Shown here: positions 18,550 through 26,000 of the stretch, piece by piece
How positions within the stretch are numbered: the first letter of the stretch is position 1
Layout: each line of letters starts with the position of its first letter
Source of the DNA: Sphaeroforma arctica JP610
Taxonomy: Eukaryota > Opisthokonta > Ichthyosporea > Ichthyophonida
Length of the DNA: 26,000 nt
NCBI RefSeq assembly: GCF_001186125.1
Contig: NW_014040546.1
Coordinates: 95,157-121,156 of the forward strand
Reading direction: 5' to 3'
Notes under the pieces: generated by a model
What the model was told of the DNA's origin: nothing
Seen by the model: the letters and a program-made list of their open reading frames with translations, nothing else
The model's database searches: none
Made by a program: the position numbers and the translations under genes

Positions 18550-19170
18550 GTGTGATCATTAGAGATTTATATTGAACACCCAACAGCCACGAAAATGTGT
18601 CTCTATGTCCGAGAGATAAACTTTTGGTCGGTATTGATTCAGCGTTTAGTCCAATATGAACGTTTGTACATTTACTTGCAACAGATTTATATTTATATAC
18701 CGTATGTGCAACGTTGTTCGCTGACACTCAACGTGTATACGCCAGAACTTGGCTATACATATACTTAAAATTAGTTAATTCAATTACATGAGTTTTATGT
18801 GCATACTCGTGATGGTCAGTTTTATGCCATTTATGGCCATCACTCGGACTATATCCTTTCGTGTATATGCGCTTCCTTCTAATTCGAATATATTATTATG
18901 TACGATAGCATTCAGACGACATGCATCTATGTGGGTGTGGTGGTCACGTAGTTTCTAATCATTTGAATGTGATCATTCCAAACATAGTATAGTTATGCAA
19001 TAGCTACGAAAATGTCGGATGGCTGTCGGATGGCTATCTTATATATAAAAAATTATATTCATTACGGTATAGCTATACACATACATATCTAAATATACGC
19101 ACTTCATATCATATCTATATATGCGCAACTTTCTCGATTTACGTATTCTTAATTTTACGATAGCATTCGG
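18550..19170. repeat. Weak diverged direct repeats
   Basis: GTGATCATT then 31 bases then CAACAGCCACGAAAATGT near 18551 recurs as GTGATCATT then the same spacing and CAATAGCTACGAAAATGT near 18970. TACGATAGCATTC occurs at 18901 and 19156 with partly similar flanks. Probably an old duplicated segment. Confidence 0.4.
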
Positions 19171-19582
19171 GCGGCTCGTAACTCTGGCTGCGTACTTGGC
19201 CATGTGTTGTCTATTCAACAAAACACAGTTGCGATCATATGTGCTCATGTATGCAACGTATAGATGTACATTCACATATATTGTATATATATATTTGTCT
19301 GGATTGTCTTGCACATGTAGTGACAGTATGTCTCAACATTGATGTATAACTCATATTGTTAGACAAATTCTTACGGCAAGTACACGAATACATGCATGCA
19401 GCCGTACAGCATTTGTGCATCGAGTCCGAAAGAGTTGTATTTAAAGCCCAAATGAGAACTCAAAAGCTATCATATTCGACAGTGCTCCGCCTCTACTCGG
19501 GCATGTATATGTGTCCGTGTACCGTTATCCGTGCATCTTCTTTTCACATACTTCGTTTGAATTTGTTGATAGACTCATCACT

Positions 19583-19611
19583 TATATATATATATATATA
19601 TATATATATCA

Positions 19612-19676
<65 letters not shown>

Positions 19677-19732
19677 CATATATACACAAATATTATTTAT
19701 ATATCTATATATATATATATATATATATATAG
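19583..19732. repeat. Compound (TA)n tract upstream of the zinc-finger gene
   Basis: Three TA runs broken by TCAATATATG, TTAATA and TTTGCATATATACACAAATA. It ends about 178 bp before the zinc-finger ATG, so it lies in the likely promoter or 5' UTR. Confidence 0.95.
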
Positions 19733-19909
19733 TCCTGTTGTGATAAAATAGACTATATTGGTATATATCGACTTACACGTTGTGATTTATTACTTCAGCG
19801 GATACTACCATGCCTGGCGTGTATCAAATTCTTTATTCGTTTCTGCACATTTCATTTACAATAATTCATCCTGTGGTTTCTGCCAGGTACCATCTACAGT
19901 TTAGTGGAG

Positions 19910-21901
19910 ATGGCCAATAATTCAGGACACAATGGTGTCGTACCTGGGTCTGTCAAATCTGAACCTGTCGAGACACAATTTATGCTCGGCGACAATGCCG
20001 TGAGCCACTATGTGTGCTGGTGGAAGGACTGCCTGCGCATATTCATGACTTCCGAGGATTTAGTAGGGCACGTACAGGGACATGCAGGGAAGTGGCCGTA
20101 TGTGTGCCACTGGCAAGAGTGCGATGCCAACTATGGGAATATGAGATCACTGGAAGCACACATCATCTTCCGACACACAAACAACACGCAGGCATTGCCG
20201 AGCGCTTTCCCAGCCGCATTCCCTCGCGCATATCCATGTCCGGAGTGTGATGGGATCTTCCCCAATCAGATTGCGCTCACCAAGCACGCGCAGTTGCACA
20301 AGCTGGTGAAGGTAGAGGTACAGCACCACGATCCTGTGGATATGTACTCACGACGCATGCCTGTTGTCAATGATAACACGCGTGAAGGCACGCGATACAC
20401 GACGAATTGGTTAGATCATTCGCTCGAGGGTGGAGAGGGATATTCTGACAGCGAGGATGAAGATGCGACGCGGACTAAGGCTACAGTGGTAAAGGAAGTG
20501 ACTTCGAATACGAGTAAGAAGTCACGGAGGAATGGTCAATACGCAGAAGTAGCGAGTATGAATGGAGCAGGTGCCAATGCACATCACAAAAAGTCTAAGA
20601 AATCTCATGAAGTGGTAGATAAAGATCATCAACCATCCACGAAGAGTGCTAGTAGTGCGATTACTAGTACGGGCACAAGTAAGAAGGTCCGCAGAGAGAA
20701 GGATCAGGCTGAGCATCAGCAAGTGGTACGTCACACTGCAGTGCACAAGTGCATAACGTGTTGGTCCGAATTCCCAAGTGAACAATATCTGAAGCTGCAC
20801 ATACGGGGAATGCACAAGAAGTCGGATAAGCTTTATCCCTGCACATACGAACATTGCACTATGGGCTTCAATCAGTCTTCGAAGCTAATACCCCATTTGG
20901 GTTTGCACGATGCGAAACTTATAGATGAGTTCGGAAAACGCATAGGAGCAGAGCAGAGCAGCACTAATGTGTCGAAGACTAACACTATCAGAAAACCGGC
21001 GAGGGAGGGTAGGACTAAACGTTCGAAAACAAGCACAGATAGCACGGCTATTGCGCGTAAGAGTAAGAAGGCGAAGGCTTTGCCACGAGAATACGACGGT
21101 TACGATTCAGATCCGCCGGAGTTATGTATGTGTGAAATTAAAGGGTGCTGCAAAACGTTTAAAACGGAAAAGGGTCTCCAGATCCATTACGGTATGGTGC
21201 ATGGAGGGATGCGCACTATTACTACACAGGGACACACACGTAAGAGTGTACGCACTACAAAGCCAGCCAAATCAACTCCACAATGCATTGAAGCGTATGA
21301 ACCACCGGGGAGTGAAGATAGATACCCCTCCGATATTCAGACGAATATACCCAGTCGGAGAGATAGGAAGATTGCTTTGGAGAAGCAAGCGCAAATAGGG
21401 CGTGAGGACGAGAGAGGGCAATTTAGTAAACATTTAGTCACCGCACCACGTGTAGGCAAGCAGCCGCAGGATAGCTCGAAGAAGGACGGTGGTAGGGAAC
21501 AGAGAGAAGTAAGCACATATGTAAACAAAATACCTGAACACATCTGCGAAGAATGTGGCGAGGCATTCTACAAGGACGACATCCTGCGAATGCACATGCG
21601 CATGCATCTAAAGGACACTAAGCTGTACGAGTGTCTGTACAAAGCTGACGGGTGCACCCACTCTTATGACACATCCAAGGAGCTCTTTCGACATCTCGCC
21701 ACACACTGCCCAGAGCAGATCATTGACATAAGTTCAGACAGTGACTCTTCTCCGCGCCTCATAGCCCGCACAACGCAGACTCCTGGTTCTAAGAAGTCTC
21801 GAAATAGTCAAAGAGCAATAGCAAGGAGGAAGGCAACAAGCTCTAGTGCGAACGACATAGCTTCTGCGGGCCAGCGAAGCTATCGAGGACGCAATCGTTG
21901 A
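19910..21901 (+). CDS. C2H2 zinc-finger protein with N-terminal tandem CWCH2 fingers (eight fingers)
   Basis: 663 residues in one exon. The start is the first ATG after an in-frame stop; CATCTACAG at 19891-19899 could end a 5' UTR intron. Fingers: F1 C36-C41-H54-H58, F2 C66-C71-H84-H89, F3 C110-C113-H126-H130, F4 C281-C284-H297-H302, F5 C311-C316-H329-H333, F6 C408-C413-H426-H431, F7 C546-C549-H562-H566, F8 C575-C582-H595-H599. All keep the C-x12-H spacing; F8 has an unusual six residues between its cysteines. F1 and F2 have Trp two residues after the first Cys (CWWKDC, CHWQEC), the tandem CWCH2 signature of ZIC, GLI, PacC and Zap1, where the two fingers pack together. Long basic Ser/Lys linkers separate finger groups. 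VKSE (15-18) and VKVE (133-136) fit the SUMO consensus; EQIIDISSDSDSS (602-614) looks like a SUMO-interacting motif. Likely a nuclear DNA-binding regulator; the target is unknown. Confidence 0.92.
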   Translation: MANNSGHNGVVPGSVKSEPVETQFMLGDNAVSHYVCWWKDCLRIFMTSEDLVGHVQGHAGKWPYVCHWQECDANYGNMRSLEAHIIFRHTNNTQALPSAFPAAFPRAYPCPECDGIFPNQIALTKHAQLHKLVKVEVQHHDPVDMYSRRMPVVNDNTREGTRYTTNWLDHSLEGGEGYSDSEDEDATRTKATVVKEVTSNTSKKSRRNGQYAEVASMNGAGANAHHKKSKKSHEVVDKDHQPSTKSASSAITSTGTSKKVRREKDQAEHQQVVRHTAVHKCITCWSEFPSEQYLKLHIRGMHKKSDKLYPCTYEHCTMGFNQSSKLIPHLGLHDAKLIDEFGKRIGAEQSSTNVSKTNTIRKPAREGRTKRSKTSTDSTAIARKSKKAKALPREYDGYDSDPPELCMCEIKGCCKTFKTEKGLQIHYGMVHGGMRTITTQGHTRKSVRTTKPAKSTPQCIEAYEPPGSEDRYPSDIQTNIPSRRDRKIALEKQAQIGREDERGQFSKHLVTAPRVGKQPQDSSKKDGGREQREVSTYVNKIPEHICEECGEAFYKDDILRMHMRMHLKDTKLYECLYKADGCTHSYDTSKELFRHLATHCPEQIIDISSDSDSSPRLIARTTQTPGSKKSRNSQRAIARRKATSSSANDIASAGQRSYRGRNR

Positions 21902-23541
21902 GTGCATCAACACGTCGACGAAGGAGAGGTAGAAAGTGGAAGCGAATCGCGGGCTTCACGGTTCGAGGTTTTGCAGATGAAATACACTATACTCGAAACT
22001 TGAGCATGGCAGACGTCATAGAACGCAGCCGTTTATTTTGAGAAGTAGTCATGCCTAATTCATTTATAGTGGTAGAACTACCACCACAGAGTGGTCCTTT
22101 GTGATCTCAGCAGCGAAAATGACCTCTACATACCAACCGATACCATATGTCAGCAGGTAGTTGGCTCACATCTAAGGGCACTCAATTCAATGATGGTATA
22201 ATCGCGGAGTAGATATGGTGTATGTACATTTATTGTGAGACGTCTACTACTACTGGCAGTAACTACCTGGTACAAAAGTTCATTTGCACTGGGCCTGGGC
22301 CACCATACCTTGGCGATTCAACGGAACATTAACTACCATTGTCGCATGGGGTTGGCTCAAAAACTTGTTTCTCTCAGAGATATCCATTGAATGGTGTTGC
22401 GCATGCACACGTGAACCCACTGGTCGATAGATCGTCGTTGGATGTGGGCGAGCACTCTCCGTCGTCGAAACATTAATTAGCATCCGAAAGGCAAACTAGA
22501 ACTATGCAGCCCTACATACCTATTGTTTCAGCGAAGCATAAAAAATCATAAGGGCTGCTTAAACAGATTTCGATACCACAGGCACTGAGGTCGCAAACTC
22601 AGAAAATGCTGACTTAGATAGATGGAATCATACCAGATTTTGTATTTGTGACCTGTAGGGATAGTCCTATCCAGCATAGCTGGGCAAAAGCAGGTGTTCG
22701 TGCACAGACCTGGCTTACGCAATAGGTTTTCACAGTGGTGACCAACCAGGAAGAATAAGCAGGTACTTCAATTGGGTTGCTATCTTGATTGACAATTAGC
22801 GAGCACACACTGTCTGCTGATTTAGATACCCTCGACGCATACGTCAACAGAGCCAGGAATTTAGAGGTAGAAAGAAAGTATATCACTCTAACTTAGTGCA
22901 TTGCGAATATGGCAATTCGTCACCTGAAACACTATCACTACTTCAACATAAGGCTGGTAGGCGACTGGGCGCGCGGTGCGACACTACAGCGAGTAGGATA
23001 TAAATATCATATAAGTAGCCGTAGGGAACATTTCAGACAATAAATATTTGCAACTGTCCTTATACTCGAGTCGCGACTGTTCGACTTAGCGCCGCCTAAT
23101 TCATTTTATCGATTTTATCACTCTATATTTACTCTCTGAGTGAGTGAGAGAGTAGAGAGGGTCATAAAAAAATAACCAAAATAAACAACCCGTTAATTTT
23201 ATATACTGTATGTACATACTTTAGCGTATGAAGAAAAAAATGTGTTATATACAGTATATACGTTTATATATGAAACGTTAAATACCGTTGCTAAGGTGTT
23301 GAAGGTCAGAAGGTGAACAGCTGAACTATGCGGTATTGTTTCAAAAAAAAGAACAGTAAAAAGAATATTCTCCCGCGCACTTCTCGAGTTCTCGCTCTCA
23401 CTACTGAGAGAGAGCTTTTACAATAGCAGTATTCGCCAAAATCGGGTTTCAAATTCTCAACGTCTACATACATATCTAGACCGATGCATAGAAGGACTAA
23501 AGTAAAGTACATCCAGAGAAGTAGTACCACTATGTACAAAC
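21902..23541. other. Intergenic region between zinc-finger and LtaS-like genes
   Basis: No gene recognised; the minus-strand frames at 22280-22483 and 22614-22886 match nothing that I know. Small symmetric elements are GTGGTAG-AA-CTACCAC (22069-22084) and an 11-bp inverted repeat at 23200-23260. GAGA/CTCT-rich DNA is at 23138-23160 and 23390-23416. The 3' UTR of the first gene and the promoter of the second should be here. Confidence 0.6.
23200..23260. repeat. 11-bp perfect inverted repeat TATATACTGTA ... TACAGTATATA
   Basis: Arms are at 23200-23210 and 23250-23260 with a 39-base spacer, about 280 bp before the LtaS-like start codon. It could be a small foldback element or chance in AT-rich DNA. 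Confidence 0.5.
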
Positions 23542-25704
23542 ATGATATTGGGTCTAATTGAACGTAGGTTACGCTGGCCATCGCCGGTTGTGGGCGAAGT
23601 GGTATACAAGGTGCTGATGCCGGTATTTTTTATTGAACACGTCTGCGGCGTATTTTACCTGACCGAGAGGAACCCGAGTTGGTATTTCCCGTTGTTTTTA
23701 GTGGCCATTTTAGAAGACATATGTGTGTGTTACCTTCTGGCCTTCTGTTTGAGTTTTCCTCTAAAACATATACATAGCGCTGCAAGGGTTTACAACACTT
23801 TTAGTCTATGCGTGAGCATATTTCCCATCACGTTCATAACAATGGGTAGTGCTTTACTCGATAATTTGGCGGGTGTTCGTCTCACACGTCTTCATATGAC
23901 TGAAATATGGTCTAATGGAGCTCTAAGAGTTCTGGACATGGCATCCGACTTGGATTTGCCTAATTCGTACCGTTATGGGTTTTTATTAGGCATCGGCCTT
24001 ACACTGGTATGTATCGTAACGACAGTGTCGAATAGTTCTTTAAAACGCAATAGATCGATCTTCATTACGAGTAACAATAGTATAATATGCCTTATGATGA
24101 TCGCTTTTGTGCTATTTGACTATGGCTGTAAGGATATCATTGAATCAATACCTGCCTACAGTTCTCGGTATGGCAGTAGTGCAGTGCATGTGGTGGACAA
24201 TACAATTTTGAGCTCTGTCTTTGTACCATTTAAATGGGGTAGGAGCACACGGCTTGAAATTTTGAAGATTGCAAGTGACAAACAGCCCGTTGCATATAAA
24301 AGCTTGTTATCGGCACTCGAGAGCTCGTCGGTGTTGGGCACAGGCAGTTGTCTGGATAGGATGGTGCACGGATATATGGGAAAGAAAGTCTTATCCATGA
24401 GAAACGAGGATATTAGGCCTAATGTTATCGTGTTTACCATCGAAACTATGCGAGCATACGAAAATTCCGGTCTACGCGTGCCTATGTATAATGGAACGAC
24501 GGTCAGTCTCACACCAAACCTGGATCGACTACGATCAAGAGGCGCCGACTGGCGCAATTTCTACACAGTCAATGTGAACTCACCAGGTGCGTATTATGCA
24601 CAGGAACATGGGCACTATAATGATGGGGGTGGGCACACTTACGATGAACGTTTGCATGGGTATACAGAAGTGTTGGATAATATGGGCTATGAAATGTACA
24701 GACTCACTCCTGATGGATTCGCCTCTAGTCCCGGGTATCAAAAAGTACCTTATCCGAACAAGGTAACTGCCTATCTCGGGGAATGGGGTGGCTGGTTCAC
24801 GTCGAAAGATATACTACTGAAGCACCCAATGGTGAAAGCAATAAGCAAGCACAAAAAAAAACACGGAGACGATCCTTATTATTTGGAAGTACGCACACCA
24901 GGGGGAACGCATATAATGTGGCAGTTATTTGAAGACTCTGAGAAGGAGTTCAGTGAGGAGTTCACAGCTGGCTTGGAACAGCTCAGAGAAAAAGCTATGA
25001 ACGAAGTATTCCCAACTGCTGACGGTGTTCACCACAAAGATTACTACAAAGTGGAAGACAAAAACGAGCTTTACAGAGATATGCTGAAAACATACTGGCT
25101 AGCAGATCAGTTCATAGGCAAAACGCTGGACGATCTGAGAGCGAAAGGTCTCGCAAAGAACACTCTGGTGATTGTGCAAGGTGACCATGGTCACGGCCTT
25201 GAACACGGCGTCGCTACTGTCCCTATGCGGGAACAATACCATGTACCATTCGTGGTCAGTGATGTGGACGATGATGTCATACACTCATCAACGCGAAACA
25301 TTACCAATAAAGAGGTATCCAGTAACCTGGATTTTGGAGCAACACTACTCGATTTGTTGAACGCGCCAGGCTATGTCACCGATGGAATAGGTCACTCCCT
25401 AAATCGAAAGATGAACTCGAAAGGAAACAAGCGTCACATTGTGTCTCGCCATGGAGGAGAGTGGATTGTGCGCAACCAAACACACACAATGAACTTCTAC
25501 CCCAGCGGCAGTTTGGTGGATATAAAGGTGTGGGATACGAGTATAGATCCTTATCAGCAATACGCACCTCACGTGTATAGTGTACCGAATACGGATGATA
25601 TTCATCTGCACTGGCTTCATACATACAGGGAGATGAGTCTTCTGTGGGAGAAGTCCATTGAAAGCTGTGGACAGCATTTCAATCAGACACCCACAGTTCA
25701 ATGA
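23542..25704 (+). CDS. LtaS-like membrane protein: five transmembrane helices plus sulfatase/alkaline-phosphatase-superfamily domain
   Basis: 720 residues, one exon, ATG to TGA. Hydrophobic segments at about 18-40, 48-72, 86-106, 145-163 and 180-195 suggest five helices, then a long soluble domain. RPNVIVFTIETMRAYE (292-307) is the first metal-binding strand, with E301 in the place of the acid in LtaS LES. LTPNLDRLRSRGADWRNFYT follows; S347 in VNSPGAYY sits where the family has its Thr/Ser nucleophile. GTHIMWQ (H457) and QGDHGHGLEHG (D548, H549, H555) fit the remaining metal and substrate ligands. Helices first and catalytic domain last is the layout of bacterial LtaS, MdoB and EptA, unlike the GPI ethanolamine-phosphate transferases PIG-N/O, which have the reverse order. 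LtaS-type enzymes move glycerol-phosphate from phosphatidylglycerol; here the substrate is unknown. The lack of introns beside intron-rich genes allows a transfer from bacteria. Confidence 0.87.
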   Translation: MILGLIERRLRWPSPVVGEVVYKVLMPVFFIEHVCGVFYLTERNPSWYFPLFLVAILEDICVCYLLAFCLSFPLKHIHSAARVYNTFSLCVSIFPITFITMGSALLDNLAGVRLTRLHMTEIWSNGALRVLDMASDLDLPNSYRYGFLLGIGLTLVCIVTTVSNSSLKRNRSIFITSNNSIICLMMIAFVLFDYGCKDIIESIPAYSSRYGSSAVHVVDNTILSSVFVPFKWGRSTRLEILKIASDKQPVAYKSLLSALESSSVLGTGSCLDRMVHGYMGKKVLSMRNEDIRPNVIVFTIETMRAYENSGLRVPMYNGTTVSLTPNLDRLRSRGADWRNFYTVNVNSPGAYYAQEHGHYNDGGGHTYDERLHGYTEVLDNMGYEMYRLTPDGFASSPGYQKVPYPNKVTAYLGEWGGWFTSKDILLKHPMVKAISKHKKKHGDDPYYLEVRTPGGTHIMWQLFEDSEKEFSEEFTAGLEQLREKAMNEVFPTADGVHHKDYYKVEDKNELYRDMLKTYWLADQFIGKTLDDLRAKGLAKNTLVIVQGDHGHGLEHGVATVPMREQYHVPFVVSDVDDDVIHSSTRNITNKEVSSNLDFGATLLDLLNAPGYVTDGIGHSLNRKMNSKGNKRHIVSRHGGEWIVRNQTHTMNFYPSGSLVDIKVWDTSIDPYQQYAPHVYSVPNTDDIHLHWLHTYREMSLLWEKSIESCGQHFNQTPTVQ

Positions 25705-26000
25705 GCTAGGAGGGCTCGCTCACCAAGTATTCATCACATCACTAAGGGCATCAATAGGCACCGCAAATAAGTCATAAGCATCTTGATTCACGCGTACGTG
25801 CAGTGAACCGTCGAAAGCAAAAACCCCATATCAGGGAGGAGCTCTGAGCCACAACCATCGTAGTTTATTCGTACAATATCAGTAGGTGAACTCACATCCG
25901 GATCATAATACACACAAGCAGTGGGTTATGCACATACGCTGCCTGAACTTTCATTTTTCAAGTTGTGTGGAAGCGAGCGCATAGTATGCATATATATGTA
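25705..26000. other. 3' flank of the LtaS-like gene, nothing recognised
   Basis: About 300 bases without an open frame or repeat of note. No clear AATAAA; CAAATAAGT at about 25765 is the nearest AT-rich signal. Confidence 0.6.

Larger units (their letters stand above)
16495..19909. other. Intergenic region between the divergent TELO2 and zinc-finger genes
   Basis: Both genes start at its edges, so it should hold their promoters and 5' UTRs. No coding frame with family support was found; short frames at 17513-17749, 18152-18355 and 18530-18727 (minus) look random. It contains a GC/CA-rich block (17017-17425), weak diverged direct repeats at 18550-19170 and a long (TA)n tract. E2F-like words are GCGCCAAAA at 16968 and TTTTCCCGCC at 17219, on weak evidence. 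Confidence 0.6.

Noticed and set aside
20014-21543. Other frames on both strands across the zinc-finger gene
   Set aside because: Shadows of the 663-residue frame, which carries eight intact fingers.

Overview
This is a eukaryotic nuclear window. The introns are spliceosomal (GT-AG, plus one apparent GC-AG), there is no operon structure, and simple repeats are abundant. Four protein-coding genes can be supported. Two are intron-rich and were assembled here by matching exon phases and protein families: the 3' part of a START-domain lipid-transfer gene of the CERT/STARD11 type (+ strand, about 194-3058), and a complete TELO2 (Tel2) gene of 11 exons (- strand, 16494-5243). Two are intronless: an eight-finger C2H2 zinc-finger protein (19910-21901, +) and a five-helix membrane protein with a C-terminal sulfatase/phosphoglycerol-transferase domain like bacterial LtaS (23542-25704, +). 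All four end in TGA and contain no internal TAA or TAG, so a standard genetic code fits. A unicellular relative of animals such as an ichthyosporean is plausible from the gene set and intron density, but the sequence does not prove it.

Layout. 1-118: CA/TA microsatellite. 194-3058: last six exons of the START gene, with a telomere-like CCCTAAA stretch in one intron and three tandem arrays sitting on its splice junctions. 3059-5242: no recognised gene, one lone C2H2 finger reading frame and a decayed repeat of roughly 120-160 bp. 5243-16494: TELO2, whose introns hold a TTAA-flanked foldback (MITE-like) element and several short tandem arrays. 16495-19909: intergenic, with a GC/CA-rich block near 17017-17425 and a (TA)n tract just before the zinc-finger gene. 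21902-23541: intergenic with small inverted repeats. 25705-26000: nothing recognised.

The genes do not form a pathway. TELO2 is the scaffold of the TTT complex that stabilises PIKK kinases (ATM, ATR, mTOR, DNA-PK) with R2TP/HSP90. The START protein probably moves a lipid between membranes. The zinc-finger protein is a likely transcription factor. The LtaS-like protein is a likely membrane phosphotransferase or hydrolase.

The most unusual observation is in the START gene. Three of its splice junctions are each caught up in a tandem repeat of a different unit: an acceptor plus exon start twice (111 bp), an exon end plus donor four times (43 bp), and an intron-end acceptor seven times at exact 61-bp spacing. 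The 111-bp copy is in frame and open, so it could add a 37-residue duplicate within the START domain.
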